DNA from: Actinomycetota bacterium
GTDB taxonomy: Bacteria > Actinomycetota > Acidimicrobiia > Acidimicrobiales > AC-25
NCBI GenBank assembly: GCA_005888395.1
Contig: VAXF01000060.1
Location: 1-6,669, forward strand
Length of the DNA stretch: 6,669 nt
Direction of reading: 5' to 3'
Part shown: positions 1-4,869 of the stretch, in pieces
Position numbering within the stretch: position 1 is the first letter of the stretch
Layout: every line of letters starts with the position of its first letter
Notes under the pieces: generated by a model
Told to the model about the DNA's origin: nothing
Databases searched by the model: none
Seen by the model: only the letters and a program-made list of their open reading frames with translations
Position numbers and translations under genes: made by a program

Positions 1-515
1 TCGGTATGACGCACCGTCGCCGTGACATGACAGCCGGCCGCGGCCGCCAGCTGGACGGCGGCCGTGCCGACGCCCCCGGCCGCGCCGTGCACGCACACGC
101 GCTCGCCCATCGCCAGCCCGCATTGCGTGAAGAGCGCATCGTGGGCCGTGGTGAACGCCTCGGGGAACCCGCCCGCCTCGTCCCAAGCGAGGCCGTCGGG
201 AACGGGAAGCGCGTGGCGCTCGTGAACGAGGGCGAGCTCGGCCTGGGCGCCACCGCCGACCACGGCCATCACCCGGTCGCCGGTCGAGAAGCGGGCGACG
301 TCCCGCCCGATACCCACCACCTCCCCGGCGAGCTCCATTCCGGGAATGTCGGGCGGGCTCCCCGCAGGCGGCGGGTAGAGACCCTGTCGCTGGAGCAGGT
401 CGGCGGCGTTCAGCCCTGCGGCCTCCACTCGCACCAACAGCTCGCCGGCGCCGGGTTGGGGGTCGGAATGGTCGCGCGTCTCGAGGCGGCCGTCGACGAT
501 CGTGACGGCGCGCAA
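1..515 (-). CDS. PIG3-type NAD(P)H:quinone oxidoreductase (partial, C-terminus beyond window)
   Basis: Medium-chain dehydrogenase/reductase of the zinc-independent quinone oxidoreductase type, which reduces quinones or related electrophiles with NAD(P)H in the cytoplasm. The visible 171 residues hold the N-terminal GroES-like domain, with a run at about 34-61 (GLNAADLLQRQGLYPPP, then PDIPGMELAGEV) that closely resembles the PIG3/TP53I3 subgroup. TGDRVMAVVGGGAQAE follows near 78-93, and the Rossmann dinucleotide motif GAAGGVG lies at 144-150. The structural-zinc cysteines of true alcohol dehydrogenases are not seen. The only reasonable start is TTG at 515, because an in-frame stop (that of the upstream LLM gene, 522-524) lies just before it; translation from TTG gives RAVTIVDGRLE, a normal family N-terminus. 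The gene begins six bases after the LLM gene and is probably cotranscribed and translationally coupled with it. Family assignment is confident; the substrate is unknown. Confidence 0.88.
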   Translation of the reverse strand, partial: MRAVTIVDGRLETRDHSDPQPGAGELLVRVEAAGLNAADLLQRQGLYPPPAGSPPDIPGMELAGEVVGIGRDVARFSTGDRVMAVVGGGAQAELALVHERHALPVPDGLAWDEAGGFPEAFTTAHDALFTQCGLAMGERVCVHGAAGGVGTAAVQLAAAAGCHVTATVRHT

Positions 516-521
516 CGCGTC

Positions 522-1427
522 CTACACGAGCGTCTTCAACAGAGCGCGTGTCCGCGGACGCTCTTCGCGCGAGCCGAACTCAGCGGCGACGAAGTCGGTC
601 GCGCCCGTCTCTGCGATGCGCTCCATCTGATCGCGCACCGACGACTCGTCGCCGATGACGGCGACGTCCTCCGGGCCGGACGCGCCCTCGCGGTCGAGCA
701 TGGCGCGGTACGAGGGAAGCGTGCCGTACACGACGAATGCGCGCGCGGCGCGCTCGCGTGCCGCGGCCACGTCGTCAGTGACGCACACCGGCAGACCGAC
801 CGCGACGCGCGGCGCTCCGCGTCCCGCGGCGTCGGCGGCAGCGTTGATCGAAGGCACGATGTGCGACTCGAGCGTCGCCGGCCCCGTCATCCACGTGACC
901 GTGCCATCGGCTTGCGCGCCGGCGAGACGGAGCATCACCGGCCCGAGCGCCGCCAGCAGCACCGGGAACGGCTTCGCTCCGTTCGCCGTGATGGCGCCGT
1001 TGGCCGACAGGGTCTCGCCAGTGAACGCCACCTTTCCTTCGCGAACGAGCGGCAGGAGGATGGCGAGGTACTCGCGCATGTGGCGGGCGGGCTTCTCGAA
1101 CGAGTAGCCGAACATCCCCTCGATCACGACCTGGTGCGAGAGGCCGATGCCGAGCACGAGGCGGCCGCCCGTCGCGGCCTGGGTGCTGAGGGCCTGCTGC
1201 GCCAGCACCATCGGGTGACGCGGGTAGCTGGGGATCACCGACGTGCCGAGCTCGATGTCGGGCACCTCGCGGCCGGCGACGGCGATGGCGGTCAGGGCGT
1301 CATGGGCGAAGATCTGGGGCAGCCAGGCGGAGGCGAAGCCGTCATCGGCGACCTGCCGCACCGCTGCGACCACCTCGTCGATCGTGCCCCGCGCCACCGG
1401 GTCCCCCAGGAAGATGCCGACGCGCAC
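522..1427 (-). CDS. LLM-class F420-dependent oxidoreductase (MSMEG_4879-like family)
   Basis: Luciferase-like monooxygenase fold (TIM barrel) enzyme of 301 residues, a normal length for the actinobacterial F420-dependent subfamily modelled as TIGR03564. It begins with a first beta-strand typical of the family (MRVGIFLGD). It contains a strand and loop ELGTSVIPSYPRHP at about 59-72, ALSTQAATGGRLVLGIGLSH at 79-98, and a C-terminal region containing VIGDESSVRDQMERIAETGA at 257-276, which matches the usual closing helices of LLM proteins. Such enzymes use reduced F420 (some use FMN) for hydride transfer; substrate cannot be read from sequence. The start is GTG at 1427. No Shine-Dalgarno is visible; TAGAGT lies six bases upstream, suggesting a leaderless message. 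It is the first gene of a two-gene unit with the quinone oxidoreductase. Confidence 0.9.
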   Translation of the reverse strand: MRVGIFLGDPVARGTIDEVVAAVRQVADDGFASAWLPQIFAHDALTAIAVAGREVPDIELGTSVIPSYPRHPMVLAQQALSTQAATGGRLVLGIGLSHQVVIEGMFGYSFEKPARHMREYLAILLPLVREGKVAFTGETLSANGAITANGAKPFPVLLAALGPVMLRLAGAQADGTVTWMTGPATLESHIVPSINAAADAAGRGAPRVAVGLPVCVTDDVAAARERAARAFVVYGTLPSYRAMLDREGASGPEDVAVIGDESSVRDQMERIAETGATDFVAAEFGSREERPRTRALLKTLV

Positions 1428-1433
1428 GGGCGG

Positions 1434-1439
1434 ACTCTA
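1434..1439 (-). promoter_or_regulatory. Candidate -10 box for leaderless LLM gene
   Basis: On the minus strand TAGAGT (TAnnnT) is followed by six bases and then the GTG start at 1427. That places a predicted transcription start at or within a base or two of the start codon. No purine-rich ribosome-binding site lies between. No good -35 hexamer is seen, which is common for actinobacterial promoters. The same arrangement recurs before three other GTG-start genes here. Confidence 0.45.
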
Positions 1440-1471
1440 GGAGCTACGGCCCCGGGGCGGGGTTGGTCCCT

Positions 1472-1505
1472 TTTTCCACAGGTTTTCCTTCTTGTGATCC
1501 ACAGG
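1472..1505. promoter_or_regulatory. AT-rich island with two TCCACAGG repeats (DnaA-box-like)
   Basis: A locally AT-rich stretch in the divergent region between the LLM gene and the small ORF at 1541. It carries TCCACAGG twice in direct orientation (1475-1482 and 1498-1505), 23 bp apart, about two helical turns. The 9-mers ending in these repeats are TTTTCCACA (1472-1480), which fits the DnaA-box consensus TTWTNCACA, and TGATCCACA (1495-1503), with one mismatch to it. TGTG and CACA also form a short inverted repeat at 1493-1503. A protein-binding site is plausible. Two boxes alone do not make a replication origin, and no dnaA or dnaN neighbour is present. Confidence 0.35.
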
Positions 1506-1527
1506 CCTGCGAGCCGAAGGTGACGGC

Positions 1528-1537
1528 GGGGGAGGGG
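1528..1537 (+). promoter_or_regulatory. Shine-Dalgarno for the small ORF at 1541
   Basis: GGGGGAGGGG contains the core GGAGG at 1531-1535, five bases before the ATG at 1541. This is one of the two strongest ribosome-binding sites in the window and is the reason for choosing the ATG at 1541 over the GTG at 1463, which has no such site. In GC-rich DNA a G-run can arise by chance. Confidence 0.4.
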
Positions 1538-1540
1538 CCC

Positions 1541-1717
1541 ATGGTCGTCGAGGCGTCGAGACTGGCCGCAGAGCTGCGGCGGCGTCGTGTCGGGCGCCCC
1601 GCCCTGCTGACGGCGCTCGACGGCGTCACCCGGTCGACCTGGTTGCCGGCCGAGCCTCGCGCCGTCCCCACGCCGCTGCTCGTGCTGGCGGCCGTCTCCC
1701 TCGCCCGAACGCCCTAG
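1541..1717 (+). CDS. Possible small protein of 58 residues, unknown function
   Basis: I do not recognise this protein. The reading frame starts at an ATG with a strong GGAGG five bases upstream. It ends in a TAG whose CTAG context is also the stop of the convergent NlpC/P60 gene. By eye, GC content by codon position is about 79, 60 and 88-90 percent for positions one, two and three, the normal pattern for real genes in such a genome, and this supports coding in this frame. The protein has a basic patch near its middle (LRRRRVGRP at about 12-20) and a hydrophobic C-terminal stretch PLLVLAAVSLA at about 46-56, too short for a confident membrane helix. It could instead be the remnant of a longer gene or chance. 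Without it, 1428-1713 would be an unusually long gene-free stretch for this compact window. Confidence 0.42.
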   Translation: MVVEASRLAAELRRRRVGRPALLTALDGVTRSTWLPAEPRAVPTPLLVLAAVSLARTP

Positions 1718-2784
1718 GGCCTTCCGGCGCCCACCAGGTCGCTGCGGTAGATGCCGGCGTAGCGCACGGGCACGCCGGCGTGTGACGCCTCGATCATCGT
1801 CCCGCTGCCCACGTAGATGCCGACATGGTGGATCGGGCTGCCGTAGAAGACGAGGTCACCCGGCTCGAGGTCGGAGAGCGGTATGTGCGTCGTGGCGCCG
1901 TACTGGGCCCCGGCCGAGTGCGGCAACGAGACGCCGCCCGCGCGCCACGAGTAGAGGGTGAGCCCGGAGCAGTCGAAGCTGTCGGGCCCGGCGGCGCCGT
2001 ACTCGTAGGGCTTGCCGATCTGCTGGCGCGCCATGTCGACGGCGGCCGCCGCCCCACTCGACGACGGAACACCCGTGACGACGTCACCGCCGCTGCTCGC
2101 GGATCGCGCCTGGCGCGACGCGATCAGTGTCGCGGCCCGGCGCTGGTCGGCGGCGGCGCGGCGCTGTTGGTCGGCCTGCACGAGCGAGCTCAACTCACCT
2201 CGCACGCGCGCCAGCAGCGCCTGCTGCTGGTCGAGGATGGCCAGCGCGGCGCGCCGGCGGGCCGCCACGTTGGCGGCCGCGGATAAGGCCTGGCGGCGCA
2301 CCGAGCTGAGCTGCGACTGCTGGACGACGAGGTCCTCGCGCGCGGCGCGCAGGTCGTCGAGCGCGCGCCGGTCGGTGCCCGCCGCGACCTGCAGGTACTG
2401 CTGGCGCACGGGCAGCTGGCTGCCGCTGCCGTTCATCAGCTGGATGGCCTGCGAGAGCCCGCCGCCGGCGACGTAGGACTCCACCGCCCGCGAGGCGACC
2501 CGCTGGGCGACGGTGGCCACCCGCAGGTCGGTGACGCGGACCTTGTCGGCCGCCGCGCTCAGGCTCGCCTGCGCCTGGGCCACTCGCAGGTGCGCCTGGT
2601 TGAGCTGCTCGTCGAGGACGCTGATGCGGTTGCCGACCGCGTCGAGCTGCCCCGCCAGGCGCCGGGCCTCGGCCTGCTTCTGGGCGACGGTGGTGGCGCC
2701 GGCCGACGGCGCGCCGAAGAAGGGGATGAGGGAGGCGACTACGACGAGTGCCGCGCCCAGCCGCCGTCGGTGATGTGGGGTCAT
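1714..2784 (-). CDS. Secreted coiled-coil NlpC/P60 peptidoglycan endopeptidase (RipC/PcsB-like layout)
   Basis: A 356-residue exported cell-wall hydrolase. Residues 1-30 form a signal peptide: a basic start (MTPHHRRR), a hydrophobic core (AALVVVASLIPFF), and a likely cleavage after AGA at 30. Residues about 33-225 are Gln/Arg/Ala-rich with heptad character, a long coiled coil. A Ser/Gly linker at about 228-245 leads to the NlpC/P60 domain at 246-356. The catalytic residues are visible: Cys272 in DSFDCSGL, His320 in HHVGIYVG, and Glu332 in MIEAS, 12 residues after the His as in RipA of M. tuberculosis. The domain cleaves within peptide stems of peptidoglycan, typically D-Glu to diaminopimelate. 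The ATG at 2784 is preferred over a longer GTG start at 2853 because it gives a clean signal peptide and has AGGAG at 2795-2799 (minus strand). Coiled-coil hydrolases of this layout are often activated by FtsEX; no ftsEX is in view. Confidence 0.92.
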   Translation of the reverse strand: MTPHHRRRLGAALVVVASLIPFFGAPSAGATTVAQKQAEARRLAGQLDAVGNRISVLDEQLNQAHLRVAQAQASLSAAADKVRVTDLRVATVAQRVASRAVESYVAGGGLSQAIQLMNGSGSQLPVRQQYLQVAAGTDRRALDDLRAAREDLVVQQSQLSSVRRQALSAAANVAARRRAALAILDQQQALLARVRGELSSLVQADQQRRAAADQRRAATLIASRQARSASSGGDVVTGVPSSSGAAAAVDMARQQIGKPYEYGAAGPDSFDCSGLTLYSWRAGGVSLPHSAGAQYGATTHIPLSDLEPGDLVFYGSPIHHVGIYVGSGTMIEASHAGVPVRYAGIYRSDLVGAGRP

Positions 2785-2836
2785 CTCGGCCTCACTCCTG
2801 ACAGGCCTGCGGGCTCTCCCCCCGGGGGTCCGCCCG

Positions 2837-2856
2837 GTTGTGAACAAGTTCACAAC
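2837..2856. promoter_or_regulatory. Perfect 20-bp palindrome with CRP/FNR-type consensus
   Basis: GTTGTGAACAAGTTCACAAC has two perfect 9-bp arms around AA. Its core is TGTGA (2839-2843), six bases, then TCACA (2850-2854), exactly the TGTGA-N6-TCACA operator recognised by cAMP receptor proteins in enterobacteria and by mycobacterial Crp. It lies between the divergent hydrolase and fumC genes. It falls just downstream of the predicted hydrolase transcription start (about 2859), which would suit repression. It lies roughly 82-84 bases upstream of the predicted fumC start, which would suit class I activation. The symmetry is directly visible; the regulator identity and effect are inferred. Confidence 0.75.
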
Positions 2857-2865
2857 GCGGGCGGG

Positions 2866-2895
2866 AAGTTAGTGCGGATGGCCTACCGGAAGCAA
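2866..2895 (-). promoter_or_regulatory. Candidate promoter of the NlpC/P60 gene
   Basis: On the minus strand TTGCTT (2890-2895) and TAACTT (2866-2871) are separated by 18 bases, a reasonable housekeeping-sigma -35/-10 pair. It is the only well-spaced pair I found in the window. The predicted transcription start is near 2859, giving a leader of about 75 bases with AGGAG near its end and the CRP-like palindrome immediately after the start. Confidence 0.45.
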
Positions 2896-2916
2896 CAACC
2901 GACCTCGGCGCCCCGG

Positions 2917-2922
2917 TAGCGT
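2917..2922 (+). promoter_or_regulatory. Candidate -10 box for leaderless fumC
   Basis: TAGCGT sits seven bases before the fumC GTG start at 2930. No Shine-Dalgarno lies in between, so the message probably starts at or next to the GTG. No clear -35 is seen, which would fit dependence on an activator such as one bound at the upstream palindrome. Confidence 0.45.
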
Positions 2923-2929
2923 CGCAGGC

Positions 2930-4312
2930 GTGGCCACGCACAGGGTCGAGCACGATTCCATGGGTGAGGTGAAGGTGCCGGCCGATGCCCGGTGGGGGGC
3001 GCAGACGCAGCGGGCGGTCGACAACTTCCCCATCTCCGGGCTGCGGATCGAGCGCCGGCTCATCGCCGCGCTGGCCACGATCAAGGGCGCGGCCGCGCTC
3101 GAGAACGCCCGCCTCGGGATCGTCGAGCGCCCGATGGCCCGGGCCATCGCCGAGGTCGCCGGCGATGTGGCGGCGGGCGACTGGGACGGCCACTTCCCGA
3201 TCGACGTCTACCAGACCGGGTCCGGCACGTCGTCGAACATGAACGCCAACGAGGTGATCGCCAACCTGGCCTCCGAGCGGCTTGGCGCTCCGGTGCACCC
3301 CAACGACCACGTCAACGCGTCGCAGTCCTCGAACGACGTGTTCCCTTCGGCCATCCATCTCGCCGCGACCGACGCGTTCGTGAACGACCTCGTCCCCGCG
3401 CTCCGCCACCTCGCGTCGGCATTGCGTCGCCGGCAGCGGAAGTTCAAGTCGGTCGTGAAGTCGGGACGCACCCACCTGATGGACGCCACGCCGGTGACGC
3501 TCGGCCAGGAGTTCGGCGGCTACGCGGCCGCCGTCGAGCACGACGTCGAGCGGTTGGAGGCCTGCCTGCCCCGTCTGGGCGAGCTCCCGCTCGGCGGCAC
3601 TGCGGTCGGTACCGGCATCAACGCGCCCAAGGGCTTCGCGCGCGGCGTCATCAGGCGGATCACCGAGCAGAGCGGCCTGCCCGTGTCGGAGGCACGCGAC
3701 CACTTCGAGGCCCAGGGCGCGCGTGACGCTCTCGTGGAGGCGTCCGGTGCCCTTCGCGTGGTCGCCGTCTCGCTCGTCAAGATCGCCAACGACCTCCGGT
3801 GGATGGCGAGCGGCCCGCGGACGGGCCTGGGCGAGATCCACCTGCCCGACCTCCAGCCGGGCTCGTCGATCATGCCGGGCAAGGTCAACCCGGTCGTGCC
3901 CGAGGCCGTGCTGCAAGTGTGCGCGCAGGTGCTGGGCAACGACACGGTGGTTGCCGTCAGCGGCGCGGCAGGCAACTTCGAGCTCAACGTGATGTTGCCC
4001 GTCATCGCCCGCAACCTCCTCGAATCGGCCCGCCTGCTCGCGTCGGTGTCGCGTGCCTTCGCCGACAAGTGCATCGCGGGCATCGAGGCCGACGAGGAGC
4101 GCTGCCGGCGCAACGCCGAATCGTCCCCGGCGATCGCGACCGCGCTCACCCCTCACATCGGCTACGAGGAGACGGCGCGCGTCATCAAGCAGGCGACGAC
4201 CGAGGGCAAGACCCTGCGCGAGGTCGTTCTCGCCCGCAAGCTGATGACGCCGGAAGAGGTCGACCGCGCCCTCGACGTCGAGGCTATGACCAAAGGCGGG
4301 ATCGCCAAGTAG
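2930..4312 (+). CDS. fumC: Class II fumarate hydratase (fumarase C)
   Basis: Reversibly hydrates fumarate to L-malate in the TCA cycle; cytoplasmic homotetramer, iron-independent. The 460 residues are a full-length family member. Visible motifs are TGSGTSSNMN at 96-105, HPNDHVN at 123-129 (B-site loop), SSND at 133-136, GRTHLMDATP at 179-188 with the conserved His182, and the family signature GSSIMPGKVN at 311-320 with the catalytic-loop serine at 312 and Lys318/Asn320. The C-terminal domain (from about 408, GYEETARV to the end) is intact. THLMDATP favours fumarase over aspartase, whose equivalent usually reads TQLQDAVP. The start is GTG at 2930, without a Shine-Dalgarno. The gene is alone on its strand; its stop abuts that of the convergent thioredoxin-fold gene. 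No truncation or missing key residue was seen. Confidence 0.95.
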   Translation: MATHRVEHDSMGEVKVPADARWGAQTQRAVDNFPISGLRIERRLIAALATIKGAAALENARLGIVERPMARAIAEVAGDVAAGDWDGHFPIDVYQTGSGTSSNMNANEVIANLASERLGAPVHPNDHVNASQSSNDVFPSAIHLAATDAFVNDLVPALRHLASALRRRQRKFKSVVKSGRTHLMDATPVTLGQEFGGYAAAVEHDVERLEACLPRLGELPLGGTAVGTGINAPKGFARGVIRRITEQSGLPVSEARDHFEAQGARDALVEASGALRVVAVSLVKIANDLRWMASGPRTGLGEIHLPDLQPGSSIMPGKVNPVVPEAVLQVCAQVLGNDTVVAVSGAAGNFELNVMLPVIARNLLESARLLASVSRAFADKCIAGIEADEERCRRNAESSPAIATALTPHIGYEETARVIKQATTEGKTLREVVLARKLMTPEEVDRALDVEAMTKGGIAK

Positions 4313-4804
4313 CTACGCGAGCGCCGGACTGCCGGGGAAGGGGGCGGGGTCGTGCGGCCCCGGGATGACGGGCTTGGTCCAGCTCATGCGCCGCGAGAGC
4401 TCTTCGGTCAGCCGGCGCCAGCCGGGCGGGTCCCACCCTTCGGCCGCGTCGACCACCTCGCCACCCATGCCGACGTGGACGATCGCGGGCAGGTGCTCGA
4501 GCCCGAACGTCTTGATCGCTTCGCGCTCCGGGTCGGCGAAGGTCAGGATCTCGCCCGCCCAGGGCCCGAGGAACAGCCGGGCCTCGTCGGGCGTGCCGGC
4601 CACGAGCCATGCAACCCGGCAGTCGGCCTGGTCGTAGACAGTGAGCACGCGCGCCGCGGTGTCGATGATCCACGCGCTCTCGTACGTGAACGGGTCGAGC
4701 GCGACCAGCACGAGGTCGAACATGGTGAGCCAGCCGGTGAGCGTCTGGCCCGGCCCGTTGATGGGGGTCAACACGAGGTCGGGCGCCGGGTTGGTGGCCA
4801 CCAC
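4313..4804 (-). CDS. Thioredoxin-fold protein lacking the CXXC motif
   Basis: A 163-residue, probably cytoplasmic protein with no signal peptide. The order of elements fits a thioredoxin-like fold: strand FDLVLVALD (29-37), a helix with SAWIIDTAARVL (43-54), strand CRVAWLVAG (62-70), a helix and strand ending ILTFADPE (86-93), then HLPAIVHVGMGGEVVDAAEGW (104-124 overall) with a likely cis-proline at 106 and a closing helix 125-141. Where redox-active members carry CXXC, around 38-46, this protein reads PFTYESAWI, and its only cysteine is Cys62. It is therefore unlikely to be a dithiol oxidoreductase; a binding or structural role is possible. The fold is inferred from pattern. The start is GTG at 4804, with TAGGTT eight bases upstream and no Shine-Dalgarno. 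It is convergent with fumC with no intergenic base. Confidence 0.75.
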   Translation of the reverse strand: MVATNPAPDLVLTPINGPGQTLTGWLTMFDLVLVALDPFTYESAWIIDTAARVLTVYDQADCRVAWLVAGTPDEARLFLGPWAGEILTFADPEREAIKTFGLEHLPAIVHVGMGGEVVDAAEGWDPPGWRRLTEELSRRMSWTKPVIPGPHDPAPFPGSPALA

Positions 4805-4812
4805 GGCGGCGG

Positions 4813-4818
4813 AACCTA
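4813..4818 (-). promoter_or_regulatory. Candidate -10 box for the thioredoxin-fold gene
   Basis: TAGGTT on the minus strand lies eight bases before the GTG at 4804, with only CCGCCGCC between, so a Shine-Dalgarno is absent. This fits a leaderless transcript. No -35 with proper spacing was found. Confidence 0.4.
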
Positions 4819-4823
4819 GCCGC

Positions 4824-4848
4824 GGTACCCTCGCTCCAGCGAGGTACC
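4824..4848. repeat. Imperfect inverted repeat between divergent genes (candidate operator)
   Basis: GGTACCCTCGCT and AGCGAGGTACC are complementary over 11 bp with one extra C in the left arm and a two-base centre. The element lies in the 65-base gap between the divergent thioredoxin-fold and membrane-protein genes, just upstream of the former's -10 box. It may be an operator for one or both genes, or a hairpin in the membrane-protein leader. TACCCT (4826-4831) inside it could serve as a plus-strand -10. Confidence 0.45.
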
Positions 4849-4854
4849 AACTCC

Positions 4855-4864
4855 GGGGGGAGGG
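4855..4864 (+). promoter_or_regulatory. Strong Shine-Dalgarno of the membrane-protein gene
   Basis: GGGGGGAGGG includes GGAGGG at 4859-4864, five bases before the GTG at 4870. This fixes the start and contrasts with the neighbouring GTG genes that lack any ribosome-binding site. Confidence 0.7.
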
Positions 4865-4869
4865 AACGC

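Larger units (their letters stand above)
2785..2929. other. Divergent regulatory region between the NlpC/P60 gene and fumC
   Basis: This 145-base gap between two divergent starts holds a perfect CRP-like palindrome (2837-2856), a candidate promoter for the hydrolase on the minus strand (2866-2895), a candidate -10 box for fumC (2917-2922), and a CCCCCGGGGG run at 2819-2828. A 7-bp inverted repeat CTACCGG/CCGGTAG (2883-2889 and 2913-2919) spans part of the fumC upstream region and overlaps its -10 box. I see no ORF here. Confidence 0.7.

Noticed and set aside
1449..1458. GCCCCGGGGC followed by T-run at 1471-1475 as a terminator
   Set aside because: The palindrome has no loop and the T-run is 12 bases away; no gene on the plus strand ends before it.
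1493..1503. TGTG-ATC-CACA as a second CRP site
   Set aside because: The half-sites are only three bases apart instead of the spacing in TGTGA-N6-TCACA, so a CRP dimer would not fit.
1472..1505. Possible replication origin from two DnaA-box-like motifs
   Set aside because: Only two boxes, one imperfect, with no dnaA, dnaN or AT-rich unwinding region nearby; a regulatory site is the simpler reading.
6..1523. A 505-codon open frame on the plus strand
   Set aside because: It lies antisense to the quinone oxidoreductase and LLM genes, both of which have clear family motifs; its Arg/His/Gly-rich product is a typical GC-rich shadow.
1444..1671. A 75-codon minus-strand frame in the gene-poor stretch
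   Set aside because: Composition is Ser/Arg/Gly-rich, there is no ribosome-binding site, and the overlapping plus-strand ORF has better coding character and start context.
2883..2919. CTACCGG/CCGGTAG inverted repeat upstream of fumC as an operator
   Set aside because: Seven-base arms separated by 23 bases in GC-rich DNA are weak evidence; noted in the intergenic entry only.
2792..4156. A 454-codon open frame on the minus strand across fumC
   Set aside because: It is antisense to an unmistakable fumarase, has low-complexity Arg/Gly/Asp-rich composition, and crosses the divergent promoter region.
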